This document shows positions 16,684 through 24,724 of a stretch of DNA of 64,000 bases, piece after piece. A model generated the notes under the pieces. The model was not told where the DNA came from. It ran no database searches and was given only the letters and a program-made list of their open reading frames with translations. Source of the stretch: Pyrinomonadaceae bacterium (lineage in GTDB: Bacteria > Acidobacteriota > Blastocatellia > Pyrinomonadales > Pyrinomonadaceae); the NCBI GenBank assembly GCA_021228405.1, contig JAJQRF010000001.1:62001-126000 (forward strand). The letters run 5' to 3'. Each line of letters opens with the position of its first letter. Positions within the stretch are counted from its first letter, which is position 1. The translations under genes were made by a program, and so were the position numbers.

Positions 16684-18993
16684 ATGAAAAAAAGACAATT
16701 TTCGTTATTGATTTCACTATTTTTTCTTTTTGCGTTTGCCGTTTACGCGCAAAATCTGACCGTTCGGGAGATAATGCGCGAACCTTCAATGGCGGGAATG
16801 CGACCCGATTCGGAAAGACTTTCACCTGACGGGAATTTCGTTATTTTTGCGTGGAATACCGAAGGAAAAGAGCCGCGAAATCTTTATATCGTCGGCTCCG
16901 ATGGTGCGAATCCGCGCATTTTGGTCAATGCCGAAGAGAATTTTGAAGCGCGAACGCCTGCGCCTGAAAGCAAATTGAATTACGGTTTGATCGTCCGCGA
17001 CGATTTCGTTAAAGCGCGTGAGAAAAATCTCGGCGGCGTTGATATTTCGCCCGATTCAAAGAAGATTTTATTTTCGCAAAATACGGATATTTACGTGCTC
17101 GACCTTGAAAAAACTAACGAAAAACCGCGTCGAATCACGCGAACGCAATCGTTTGAAGGCGCGGCGCGTTGGCTGACGAACGATTCGATTCTTTATAATT
17201 CGGGCGGAAATTATTTTGTTTTGAATTTAAAGGAAACTTCGCTCATTCAGGTCACGAAAGAAGCAAATTCGGCGGCTTTTATTTCGGTTTTCAACGTTAA
17301 TCCGACGAAGGATGCGAATTTAATTGCTTATGTCGTTTCTGACGGTTCGCGTCAGCGCGCGCTTTTTACGCCTAATTATCTGGATGAATTCGTGCAAACG
17401 CCTTCGTCGCGGCGCGGGTTTACCGATCAGAAGGTTTATGTTTCCAAGCTCGACGGAAGCCTCGAAAAACCTTTTGAAATGAAACTGCCGAAAGCGGAAG
17501 GGGTCGGCTATATTCGCGGTTTGGATTGGGCGGCGGACAATCGGAGTTTATTAATCGACCGCATCGACAAGGATTTGAAACGCCGACAGCTTTTTTATGT
17601 TTACAATGCGGGAAGCAAGGACGAAAAGATAATTCAAATCACCGAAGAAACCGATGAAAAATGGGTTGCGGGACTTTCGCGCATTATCGAACCGAACCCG
17701 AAGGACGCTTCGCAGTTGTTTTTCGCTTCCGAGCGCGACGGTTTTAATCATTTGTATCTGGTGACGCTCGAAAAAGCGCAGAAAGAACCAAATCCGACGG
17801 GCGAAATTCGGCAGGAAAACCCAACCGATGCGGGTTTTACTTCAAATGTGAAAGCCGAACAGATAACGAAAGGAAAATTTGAGGTCGATTGGGCAAAATG
17901 GACGGCGGACGGCAAGCAGATCATTTTCAGTTCGACCGAGCAGAACACGGCTGAACGTGAATTTTTCTCCTATTCGATTGACGGCAAGCAAAAGGTCAAA
18001 GTTTTTTCGGGCGAAAAAGGAATTAAGAACTCCGCGCAATTGGATGAAACGAATTCTCAGCCGACTTTGCTTTACGAATATTCGACCTGGAAAAATCCGA
18101 CGGAAATCTACACGGTCAAAGTCTGCACAGACTGCCGCGGATTGTCAGCACCGGCGCAATTAACCAAATCCGCGCCTGAAAGCTTCTTAAAAACAAAATG
18201 GAATGAGCCGAAATTCGTCGATATTCCGACGCGCGACGGCAAAGTTGTCAAAACAAAGGTTTATTTTCCTGCCGATTTCGACAAATCGAAGAAATATCCG
18301 GCGGTTTTCTTCGTTCACGGCGCGGGTTATCTGCAAAATACGATCAACGGCTGGAACAATTACTACCGCGAATTTATGTTCAATCAGATGTTGACGCAGA
18401 AGGGCTACGTCGTTCTGGACATCGATTATCGCGGTTCGGCAGGTTACGGCAGAGATTGGCGCACGGACGTTCACGATTTCTTAGGCGGTAAGGATTACGA
18501 AGATCACTTGGACGCAATCGATTTTGCGGTGAAAAATTATGCGGTCGATGCGAAGCGCGTCGGCGTTTACGGCGGCAGTTACGGCGGATTTATGGCGGGA
18601 ATGCTGATTACGCGCGCGCCTGAAAAGGTTGCCGCCGCCGCCGCGCTTCGTCCCGTTTTCGACTGGAAGAATTATTTCGCTTCGTCGCCCGTTTACACGC
18701 TGGAAAGATTGGGTTTTCCCGAAAAAAATGCGGAAGCCTACAAACGTTCGTCGCCGATCGCTTACGCGGAAAACTTGCAGAAGCCGCTTTTGATCCTGCA
18801 CGGCTTGGTCGATGACAACGTGCCCGCGCAGGATTCGATTCAGATGATCGAAAAGCTGATTCGGCTCGAAAAAACTCAATATTTCGACGCGATGCTTTAT
18901 CCTTCGGAAAACCACGGTTTCGTTCGTCCGTCGAGCTGGGCGGACGAATACGAGCGCATTTATTATTTCTTTGAAAAACACTTAAAGAATTGA
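16684..18993 (+). CDS. Exported S9-family prolyl oligopeptidase
   Basis: A 769-aa serine peptidase of the S9 (DPP-IV/acylaminoacyl peptidase) type, likely degrading peptides in the periplasm or outside. It has a signal peptide (ends FAVYAQ), an N-terminal beta-propeller of WD-like/TolB-like blades (about 40-480; LSPDGNFVIFAWN, ISPDSKKILFS, WTADGKQIIFSS) and a C-terminal alpha/beta hydrolase (about 510-769). The catalytic triad is visible: Ser632 in GGSYGGF, Asp710 region in HGLVDDNVP, and His744 in SENHGF. The 21-bp array precedes it; its promoter would lie in or beside that array. Confidence 0.93.
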   Translation: MKKRQFSLLISLFFLFAFAVYAQNLTVREIMREPSMAGMRPDSERLSPDGNFVIFAWNTEGKEPRNLYIVGSDGANPRILVNAEENFEARTPAPESKLNYGLIVRDDFVKAREKNLGGVDISPDSKKILFSQNTDIYVLDLEKTNEKPRRITRTQSFEGAARWLTNDSILYNSGGNYFVLNLKETSLIQVTKEANSAAFISVFNVNPTKDANLIAYVVSDGSRQRALFTPNYLDEFVQTPSSRRGFTDQKVYVSKLDGSLEKPFEMKLPKAEGVGYIRGLDWAADNRSLLIDRIDKDLKRRQLFYVYNAGSKDEKIIQITEETDEKWVAGLSRIIEPNPKDASQLFFASERDGFNHLYLVTLEKAQKEPNPTGEIRQENPTDAGFTSNVKAEQITKGKFEVDWAKWTADGKQIIFSSTEQNTAEREFFSYSIDGKQKVKVFSGEKGIKNSAQLDETNSQPTLLYEYSTWKNPTEIYTVKVCTDCRGLSAPAQLTKSAPESFLKTKWNEPKFVDIPTRDGKVVKTKVYFPADFDKSKKYPAVFFVHGAGYLQNTINGWNNYYREFMFNQMLTQKGYVVLDIDYRGSAGYGRDWRTDVHDFLGGKDYEDHLDAIDFAVKNYAVDAKRVGVYGGSYGGFMAGMLITRAPEKVAAAAALRPVFDWKNYFASSPVYTLERLGFPEKNAEAYKRSSPIAYAENLQKPLLILHGLVDDNVPAQDSIQMIEKLIRLEKTQYFDAMLYPSENHGFVRPSSWADEYERIYYFFEKHLKN

Positions 18994-19056
18994 TAATTGT
19001 AAATGGTTAATGGATAATTGATTGAATTTTCAATTCTTTAAGCCTTATAAAAATTT

Positions 19057-19302
19057 ATGGATGTCGAAAAAAGAGTAAAGCTGATGGAAGAAGCGATAAT
19101 GATGTTGAAAGATTTAATCATTCGCCACGACGAAAGATTAGACACTTTTCAAGCCGAGATACGCGAATCAAGAGAAGATTTTAATTTTAAGATGAATGCT
19201 TTGATTGATTCTCAAATACGAAATGAAGCTGAAATATCTCAACTTCGTGAAGTGACCAAATCAGCATTGCAAAGAATTGAAAATCTCGAAAACCAAAAGT
19301 GA
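19057..19302 (+). CDS. Small coiled-coil protein
   Basis: An 81-aa, highly charged helical protein (MDVEKRVKLMEEAIMMLKDLIIRHDERLDTF...) that should form a coiled coil along most of its length. There is no signal peptide and no membrane segment. It lies between the S9 peptidase and the epimerase gene, 26 bases before the latter, and may be co-transcribed with it. No family recognised. Confidence 0.6.
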   Translation: MDVEKRVKLMEEAIMMLKDLIIRHDERLDTFQAEIRESREDFNFKMNALIDSQIRNEAEISQLREVTKSALQRIENLENQK

Positions 19303-19328
19303 ATTTACACAAATAAGCAGAAAATATA

Positions 19329-20315
19329 ATGAAAATATTAATTACCGGCGGCGCGGGCTTTGTCGGTTCGCATCTTGCCGATAAATTGATCGGAGAAGGA
19401 CACGAAATCACGGTCATCGACGACCTTTCGACGGGACGTTACGCCAACGTCGAGCATCTCGAAGGCAATCCGAACTTTCGTTTGATTATCGACACGGTTT
19501 TGAACGATAAATTGATGGAAGAACTTATCCGCGAAACGGACAGAGTTTTTCATATGGCATCGGCGGTCGGCGTTCGGCTGATTATGGAACAGCCCGTCAA
19601 GACCATCGAAACTATTTTTCACGGCACGGATGTGGTTTTGAAGTTCTGTTCGCGCTACCGCAAGCGCGTGCTCGTGCCTTCGACCTCGGAAGTTTATGGA
19701 AAAGGCGTTTCGGTTCCCTTTAAGGAAGAGGACGATCTTTTAACGGGTTCGACCGATAAGCACCGTTGGGCGTATGCCTGCGCCAAGACGCTCGACGAGT
19801 TTCTTGCGATCGCGCACTGGAAGGAAACGCGTCTGCCCGTGATCGTCGTGCGCCTGTTTAATACGGTCGGACCGCGCCAGACGGGTCAATATGGAATGGT
19901 CGTGCCTAATTTCGTTAAATCAGCCTTGAATAATCAGCCGATCACGGTTCACGGCGACGGCAATCAACAACGATGTTTCGGTCACGTTTTCGATGTCGTC
20001 GAAGGTTTGACGAAAGCCATCGAAACTCCCGAATGTTTCGGTCAGGTCATCAATTTCGGCAACGACGAAGAAATCTCCATTAAAGGATTAGCCGAAAAAG
20101 CGATCGAGATGACGGGCAGTAAGAGCGAAATCAAATATCTTTCTTACGACGAAGTTTACGGCGAGGGCTTTGAAGATATGCAAAGACGCGTGCCGAGCCT
20201 CGAAAAGGCGAAAAGATTGGTCGGCTATCAGCCAACCCGAACGCTCGATGACATCATCAATGATGTAGCAAATCAATTCCGCGAAGAATTGAAAACCGAT
20301 TCCGCTAATGCTTGA
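19329..20315 (+). CDS. NAD-dependent sugar-nucleotide epimerase/dehydratase (extended SDR)
   Basis: A 328-aa cytosolic enzyme of the extended short-chain dehydrogenase family acting on nucleotide sugars. The N-terminal NAD site is GGAGFVGSHL, with the acidic partner in VIDDLSTG. The active site has VPSTSEVYG (Ser/Thr) and YACAK (YxxxK), and the substrate part shows FNTVGPRQTGQYGMVVPNF and the basic QQRCFGHVFDVVEG. The sequence is close in style to GalE/UDP-glucuronate decarboxylase-like enzymes, but the exact substrate is not decidable from sequence alone. It is followed by a terminator (20338-20371). A product for cell-surface polysaccharide is inferred. Confidence 0.88.
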   Translation: MKILITGGAGFVGSHLADKLIGEGHEITVIDDLSTGRYANVEHLEGNPNFRLIIDTVLNDKLMEELIRETDRVFHMASAVGVRLIMEQPVKTIETIFHGTDVVLKFCSRYRKRVLVPSTSEVYGKGVSVPFKEEDDLLTGSTDKHRWAYACAKTLDEFLAIAHWKETRLPVIVVRLFNTVGPRQTGQYGMVVPNFVKSALNNQPITVHGDGNQQRCFGHVFDVVEGLTKAIETPECFGQVINFGNDEEISIKGLAEKAIEMTGSKSEIKYLSYDEVYGEGFEDMQRRVPSLEKAKRLVGYQPTRTLDDIINDVANQFREELKTDSANA

Positions 20316-20337
20316 GTTTTAGTTTTAGAAAGATGAC

Positions 20338-20371
20338 GAACCGTTTTGCTCTTCGCAAGACGGTTCTTTTT
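20338..20371 (+). terminator. Intrinsic terminator after the epimerase, abutting the next start codon
   Basis: GAACCGTTTTGC (20338-20349) pairs with GCAAGACGGTTC (20355-20366), 11 of 12, followed by T5. The next gene's ATG is at 20378, only 7 bases beyond, so this hairpin occupies that gene's ribosome-binding region. Confidence 0.75.
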
Positions 20372-20377
20372 ATGTTT

Positions 20378-20989
20378 ATGAAGAAAATTTTTATTGCCGT
20401 TGCTCTCGTGATATTTTCCGCCGCCGCCGCTTTCGCACAGACGGGCGTGAAGGGAAAAGTCAAAAATAATAAGGGAAAAGGCATCCCGAATGCTTCGGTC
20501 ACGGCGCGTCAGGACGGAAAAGACATCAAAACCGTGCAAACCGATGCGAAGGGAAACTTTGTTCTGGACGGTTTGAAATCGGGAAAATACAATTTCGTTT
20601 TTGAAGCCGCCGGTTACGGTTCGGGTTTGCTTGCGAATGTCGAAGTAGTGACGGGAAATGTCAGAGAACTTTCCGACCGTTTGATACTTTCGCCCGATAA
20701 AGGAACTTTCGTGATCGTGATGGGAAGCGTGTTCAATCAGGACGGCAGAAGCGTGACGGGCGCGAAGATCGAAGCCGAAAAAGTCTTTTCCGACGGTTCG
20801 ACGAAAAAGATCGGAAGCTATTATTCAAACTCGGCGGGCGAATTTTCCTTTCGTCAGCCCGAAGGCGCGGCAAAAATCCGCGTCACGGCTTCATTAAAGG
20901 GCGCAAAAGCCAGCAAAGATGTCGAAGTCGAAATGGCGGCAATCTACCGTTTGGCTTTAACGTTGGAGATGCAGAAAGACGACCAATAA
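20378..20989 (+). CDS. Exported carboxypeptidase-regulatory-like domain protein
   Basis: A 203-aa exported protein: signal peptide MKKIFIAVALVIFSAAAAFAQ, then a CarboxypepD_reg/Ig-like beta-sandwich (GVKGKVKNNKGKGIPNASVTAR...DAKGNFVLDGLKSGKYNFVFEA) and a second related unit (GSVFNQDGRSVTGAKIEAEK...SAGEFSFRQPEGAAKIRVTAS). Such domains bind partners or sugars outside the cell. ATG at 20378 gives the clean signal peptide; longer starts overlap the terminator hairpin. No Shine-Dalgarno is visible because the preceding bases are the T-run of that hairpin. Confidence 0.8.
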   Translation: MKKIFIAVALVIFSAAAAFAQTGVKGKVKNNKGKGIPNASVTARQDGKDIKTVQTDAKGNFVLDGLKSGKYNFVFEAAGYGSGLLANVEVVTGNVRELSDRLILSPDKGTFVIVMGSVFNQDGRSVTGAKIEAEKVFSDGSTKKIGSYYSNSAGEFSFRQPEGAAKIRVTASLKGAKASKDVEVEMAAIYRLALTLEMQKDDQ

Positions 20990-21048
20990 AAAGCCGTTTT
21001 CGAGCCTTCAATATTTGAAAAAAACCATCAATTAATCTCTTTAAACCT
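20990..21048. other. Spacer before array 2
   Basis: Short AT-rich stretch between the stop of the 20378 gene and the first 21-bp unit. No gene or site recognised. Confidence 0.4.
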
Positions 21049-21240
21049 GCAAGTAATTAAAAGAAATTCGCAGGTTTTTCCTTAAAAGTTGCAAGTTTTC
21101 CTTAATTACTTGCAACTTTTCCTTAATGACCTGCAAGTTTGAAAGCAATAGTTGCAGGTTTTCCTTAATTACCTGCAACTCTGAAAGGAATAGTTGCAGG
21201 TTTTCTTTAATTACTTGCAAGTTTTTCTTAATTATCCGCA
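21049..21240. repeat. 21-bp-period palindromic tandem array 2 (about 9 units)
   Basis: Units start with GCA at 21049, 21070, 21091, 21112, 21133, 21154, 21175, 21196 and 21217, with GCA again at 21238. Each junction carries a near-palindrome of the form A[GC][CT]TGCA[AG][GC]T; several neighbours are exact reverse complements (AGTTGCAAGT then ACTTGCAACT; AGTTGCAGGT then ACCTGCAACT), so adjacent junctions can pair. The apparent LQVIKENLQLL-rich frame on minus is a by-product of the 21-base period. Confidence 0.9.
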
Positions 21241-21293
21241 CGCTAAAAAAGTAAATTTCAGGATTTTTTGTAAAAACGGACGCATTAAAAACA

Positions 21294-21328
21294 AAGAAAG
21301 CGCGATGTTTGATCGTTCGCGCCTTCTT
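21294..21328. terminator. Intrinsic terminator between convergent genes
   Basis: AAGAAAGCGCGA (21294-21305) pairs 11 of 12 with TCGCGCCTTCTT (21317-21328), followed by TATTTTTTTC on plus and by an A/T-rich tail on minus. It lies between array 2 and the stop of the 21356 gene. Confidence 0.65.
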
Positions 21329-21355
21329 TATTTTTTTCTTTACTTAATTGTTTCT

Positions 21356-21790
21356 TTAATTGACCGTTTCCGTGATTTCTTCCGCCGGTGCCATTTCGTT
21401 GACCGTGCCCGCATCGGTGACGATCAGCGGAAATTCTTCCAGAATGATCGCATTTGCAAGCGTTTGAATCCAGTAAGTCCCCGGTTTCGGGAACACGACG
21501 TTCACGAAAAAGCTCACGTTATCGGTAAACCCGCCCGGCGCAAGCTCGATCTCGGTCGGTTGCGAGGTAACGACGAGATTTCCCTTGTCGGGTGATAAAA
21601 TGCGCACTTCGGTTTGATGATTTCCGCTTCCGCGCCAATGGTTGACGACCGCGAATTTAATCAGAGAAATGGGAAGTTTCTCGACCATTATGTTTTGGAA
21701 GATTCCCATTAAAGAAATCTTGTTGCCCATCTCAAGACGGACATCATCGCACAGAAGCGTGTAAACGAGTTGTAAATTGTCAGTAGTCAT
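21356..21790 (-). CDS. Conserved cytosolic beta-sandwich protein, unknown function (possibly DUF6941-like)
   Basis: A 144-aa protein without signal peptide. It begins MTTDNLQLVYTLLCDDVRLEMGNKISLMGIFQNI, the kind of start seen in a small conserved family I associate with DUF6941, and continues as a beta-rich domain (HQTEVRILSPDKGNLVVTSQPTEIEL; VSFFVNVVFPKPGTYWIQTLANAIIL). The acidic C-terminus is disordered. The gene stands alone between the array 2 region and the dienelactone hydrolase gene. No role can be assigned. Confidence 0.75.
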   Translation of the reverse strand: MTTDNLQLVYTLLCDDVRLEMGNKISLMGIFQNIMVEKLPISLIKFAVVNHWRGSGNHQTEVRILSPDKGNLVVTSQPTEIELAPGGFTDNVSFFVNVVFPKPGTYWIQTLANAIILEEFPLIVTDAGTVNEMAPAEEITETVN

Positions 21791-21877
21791 ATCTTCGACA
21801 CCGGTTTCTTTTCAGTAAAAATTAAAATACTTTTCTACAAACTGCTAATCCGTTTCGATTTTCAAACTTTTGACAAA

Positions 21878-22774
21878 TTAAATCGCTTTGTATTTTTTGA
21901 ACCAATCCTGCACTTTTTTCCACGCATCTTCCGCCGATTCCCTGTTGTAGCTCGGTCGGTAATCAGCCAGAAAGCCGTGATCGGCATTCGGGAAAACAAC
22001 GATTTCAGACTTTGAAGTTCCCTTTTTCAATTCGTCCTGCATCTGCTGAACCGAATCGAGCGGAATGCTTTTGTCCAACCCGCCGTAAAGCCCGATCACG
22101 GGAACCTTCAAATCTTTCGCCAGATCGATCGGAAAGGTCGGCTGATTCGGATTTTTCGGAGCATTTGCCGACGGAACTAAGCCGCCATACCACGCCGCAC
22201 CCGCATCGACGTTCTTATTGTGCGCCGCATAAAGCCACGTCTGCCGTCCGCCCCAGCAAAAGCCCGTCACGGAAAGTTTCTTCGTGTTGCCGCTATTCTT
22301 TCCCGCCCACACGACGGTCGAATCGAGGTCGCTCATCACCTGCGAGTCGGGAACTTTGGCGACTACCTTCGAGATAATGTCGCGGATTTCCTTCATCTGC
22401 GAAACATCGCCCTGACGCGAATAAAGCGACGGCGCGATCGCCAGATAACCGAGCTTTGCAAAGCGTCGCACAACGTCCTGAATCCATTCGTGAACGCCGA
22501 AAATCTCGTGAATGACGAGCACGACGGGAAATTTCTTACCTTTTTTGTCGGGCATCGCACGATAAGCGGGAATTTCTCCGTCCGAAACGGGAATTTTAAC
22601 TTCGCCCGCGACCAAACCGTTTGCGTCGGTCGTGATCTTCGTCTGCGCCGCGATCGGCTGAACCGCCATTGCAAACACTCCCGCCAGGATCGACGTGACA
22701 AAAAACTCGCGTCTGCCGAGATCGGGCGCGGCAGGAATCAGATCGATAATACTTTCCTTCATTTTTTTCTCCAT
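21878..22774 (-). CDS. Dienelactone hydrolase family protein, exported (Tat-like signal)
   Basis: A 298-aa alpha/beta hydrolase. The N-terminus has a twin-arginine-like signal ([26 protein letters not shown]), so it is likely exported folded. The hydrolase domain shows [27 protein letters not shown], the nucleophile Cys in GFCWGGRQ, Asp in GGLDKSIP and His in [10 protein letters not shown], the Cys-Asp-His triad of carboxymethylenebutenolidase-like enzymes. The natural substrate may be any small ester or lactone. ATG at 22774 or, five codons later, MKESI are both possible starts; GGAGAAAAA favours the latter. Confidence 0.9.
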   Translation of the reverse strand: MEKKMKESIIDLIPAAPDLGRREFFVTSILAGVFAMAVQPIAAQTKITTDANGLVAGEVKIPVSDGEIPAYRAMPDKKGKKFPVVLVIHEIFGVHEWIQDVVRRFAKLGYLAIAPSLYSRQGDVSQMKEIRDIISKVVAKVPDSQVMSDLDSTVVWAGKNSGNTKKLSVTGFCWGGRQTWLYAAHNKNVDAGAAWYGGLVPSANAPKNPNQPTFPIDLAKDLKVPVIGLYGGLDKSIPLDSVQQMQDELKKGTSKSEIVVFPNADHGFLADYRPSYNRESAEDAWKKVQDWFKKYKAI

Positions 22775-22925
22775 AATGTTTTGTATTTATAGATTTTTAC
22801 TTTTCCTTTGGCGCAGGTCAAGAGTATAATTTGAATTTAGTTTCCTGATTTGAGAACGCCGAAATTAAATCGTCACAGGTTTGATCGGCATTTTCCACGC
22901 TAATTTTCCGGCTTTAGAAGTGTTT

Positions 22926-23192
22926 ATGATGTCTTTTATCTTGATTGGAGTTTCGCTGACCTTAGCTAGTTTTGCAGGCTTGCAGTTTTTTTACCTGTTC
23001 TATCTCGAACGTGTTTCAAACGAACATAAGAAGCGCATCAAAGAACTCGAACATCATTGCAAATACCTTTCAAAACGACTCAACGAAGCCGAATCGCAAC
23101 TCGTCGATCAAAACGAATTACTCGAAACTTTCTACGAAGAATTTGAAGACGACGAAGAAGAAGTTTGGGCAGATGTGATCGACGAACGGTAA
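22926..23192 (+). CDS. Small membrane-anchored coiled-coil protein
   Basis: About 88 aa: one N-terminal membrane helix (FILIGVSLTLASFAGLQFFYLFYL), a charged coiled coil (EHKKRIKELEHHCKYLSKRLNEAESQLVDQNELL) and a very acidic tail (EEFEDDEEEVWADVIDER). An upstream in-frame TTG at 22881 would put polar residues before the helix and is disfavoured; ATG at 22926 or 22929 is chosen. It is convergent with the Smr gene by 11 bases. Function unknown. Confidence 0.65.
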   Translation: MMSFILIGVSLTLASFAGLQFFYLFYLERVSNEHKKRIKELEHHCKYLSKRLNEAESQLVDQNELLETFYEEFEDDEEEVWADVIDER

Positions 23193-23203
23193 ATTTTTAT
23201 TAT

Positions 23204-23500
23204 TTATTCGTGAAAATAAACGATTGTTGCGCCCCAACCGCCTGAAAATTCGTCGCCTGACTTAAAAGATCGCACGAAATCCGTTTCGCTCAAAACTTTT
23301 CTGACGATTTCCCTCTGCACGCCGATACCTTTGCCGTGAATGATCCGCACCAGCCGAAAACCTTTTTTCCGCGCTTCGGCAAGATAGGCTACGGTCACGG
23401 CTTTGACATCCTTCGGACTAAAGGCGTGCAGGTCGAGCGAATCGGTGATTTCGAGTTCGACGGGTTCGGGAAAAGGATTTTCAAGGTTTTCTTCATTCAT
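23204..23500 (-). CDS. Smr-domain protein
   Basis: About 98 aa, a stand-alone Smr (small MutS-related) domain of the type found at the C-terminus of MutS2. Visible hallmarks are SLDLHAFSPKDVKAVTVAYLAEARKKGF (the DLHG-like motif with Asp-Leu-His), VRIIHGKGIGVQREIVRKVL (the HGKG motif) and GGWGATIVYF. Smr domains cleave nicked or branched DNA or RNA on stalled ribosomes; which applies here is not known. ATG at 23500 is chosen; the longer frame has an unusual start and a poor N-terminus. A terminator of the next minus-strand gene lies immediately upstream. Confidence 0.88.
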   Translation of the reverse strand: MNEENLENPFPEPVELEITDSLDLHAFSPKDVKAVTVAYLAEARKKGFRLVRIIHGKGIGVQREIVRKVLSETDFVRSFKSGDEFSGGWGATIVYFHE

Positions 23501-23518
23501 CGTTTTAAACTTAAAAAA

Positions 23519-23555
23519 GCGGAATATCAATTAAAACAAAACCTCGATATTCCGC
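23519..23555 (-). terminator. Terminator after the SH3-like lipoprotein gene
   Basis: GCGGAATATC (23519-23528) pairs with GATATTCCGC (23546-23555). On the minus strand it is followed by TTTTTTAAG. It lies 14 bases after the stop of the 23570 gene. Confidence 0.75.
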
Positions 23556-23569
23556 CTATATTTCTCTAA

Positions 23570-24724
23570 TTATTTGGCGGGTTTCACGTCAAATTTCGCC
23601 ATATCTTCCGGCGGAGTAAGCCGCATTCGCGCCTTGTCTTTGAAAACGACGAAGCGTTTTTCCTGCATCGTGCCGTCGGAACTCCGCAGTTGAAAGGAAA
23701 AGGTTTTGTTGTCGCCCGAACCTTCGACCTTGAGCGGCAATCTGCCCCAAACTTCGCCCTGCGTTCGATAAACCGTGTAATGCTGTTGATCGTATTTATC
23801 GAAACCGAGAACCAGGATTCCGTCAAAATCAGGTTCAACGCCATCGATCGCTTTAACTGCATTCGTGCGCGTCAGAATCACCCAGCTTCCGGGCGTTGCA
23901 ATCTTATCTTTCCCGCTCGGATTGGTGTCGTTGTCGAGCCGATACCAGGTCACGAACTTTTTGTTATTCGCCTGAAAGAAAGCGATCTCGTTGGGCAATT
24001 GCAGTTCGACCTGTCTGCCGAAAAGCCATCCCGCCGGCGCAGGCGAAACCGAAGGATCGAGCCTGACCTGATACCAGATGTCGTATTTGTCTTCGATCTT
24101 TTCGGGTTCGTTATCTTCTTTCGCCGCTTCTATCTCTTCGTTTCTGGTTCGGCTTACCTGTTTCTGTTCGCCTTTTTTCGCGTCGTCAACGTCCGCCGCT
24201 TCCTGAAGCTTCGGCACGAAACGCCAAGCCATAATGTCGAAGGTCGAGCCGTTTGCAAGCTTGAAAAGAGTGGTTTCGCCTTTCAGATCGGGCGTTAGAC
24301 GCAAATTTGACGCGGCGCGCAGTTGTCCGGTCGCTTGCGGCTGTAAATCCCTGTATTCTTCCGCGAGCTTTTTCGATTTTTCCAGCAATTCGCCCGTGAT
24401 AATGTTCTGTGCTTCGATCCAGCCTTCGGTGCTGTCTTCGTCGTGCGCACGAACGCGATACCAGAGAACTTTTTCAAATTCCATCTGGTCTAAAATATCC
24501 AGCGTCTGCCCGCGTTTTACTTCGAGCAGATCAGCCGCGACAACCGCGTAAGAACTGCGAATCTGCGCCGTATTTGCTATCACGGTCGCCGTTTGCCCCA
24601 AACCGACAATGCTGGTCACATTGTTGTATGCGTCGCCGACAAAACCACAGCCGTTCAGCAAAAAAGAGGCGGATAAAATCGTGCAAATTAAAAGAAACTT
24701 TATCTTTAATTGTTTATTACTCAT
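23570..24724 (-). CDS. SH3-like (SH3b) domain lipoprotein
   Basis: A 384-aa predicted lipoprotein (MSNKQLKIKFLLICTILSASFLLNGC, lipobox LLNGC). Two bacterial SH3-like modules are suggested: ATVIANTAQIRSSYAVVAADLLEVKRGQTLDILD...WYRVRA...GWIEAQNI and RAASNLRLTPDLKGETTLFKLANGSTFDIMAW...WYQVRLD...GWLFGRQVEL. The C-terminal half has another beta-rich domain. Such proteins bind cell-wall peptides or glycans. Its ATG overlaps the stop of the M61-like gene (ATGA), so the two are translationally coupled and may act together at the envelope. Confidence 0.82.
   Translation of the reverse strand: MSNKQLKIKFLLICTILSASFLLNGCGFVGDAYNNVTSIVGLGQTATVIANTAQIRSSYAVVAADLLEVKRGQTLDILDQMEFEKVLWYRVRAHDEDSTEGWIEAQNIITGELLEKSKKLAEEYRDLQPQATGQLRAASNLRLTPDLKGETTLFKLANGSTFDIMAWRFVPKLQEAADVDDAKKGEQKQVSRTRNEEIEAAKEDNEPEKIEDKYDIWYQVRLDPSVSPAPAGWLFGRQVELQLPNEIAFFQANNKKFVTWYRLDNDTNPSGKDKIATPGSWVILTRTNAVKAIDGVEPDFDGILVLGFDKYDQQHYTVYRTQGEVWGRLPLKVEGSGDNKTFSFQLRSSDGTMQEKRFVVFKDKARMRLTPPEDMAKFDVKPAK

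Noticed and set aside
21041-21241. Minus-strand open frame of 66 codons with repeating LQVIKENLQLL
   Set aside because: It is the by-product of the 21-base repeat period, which keeps one frame open; it has no plausible start or ribosome site.
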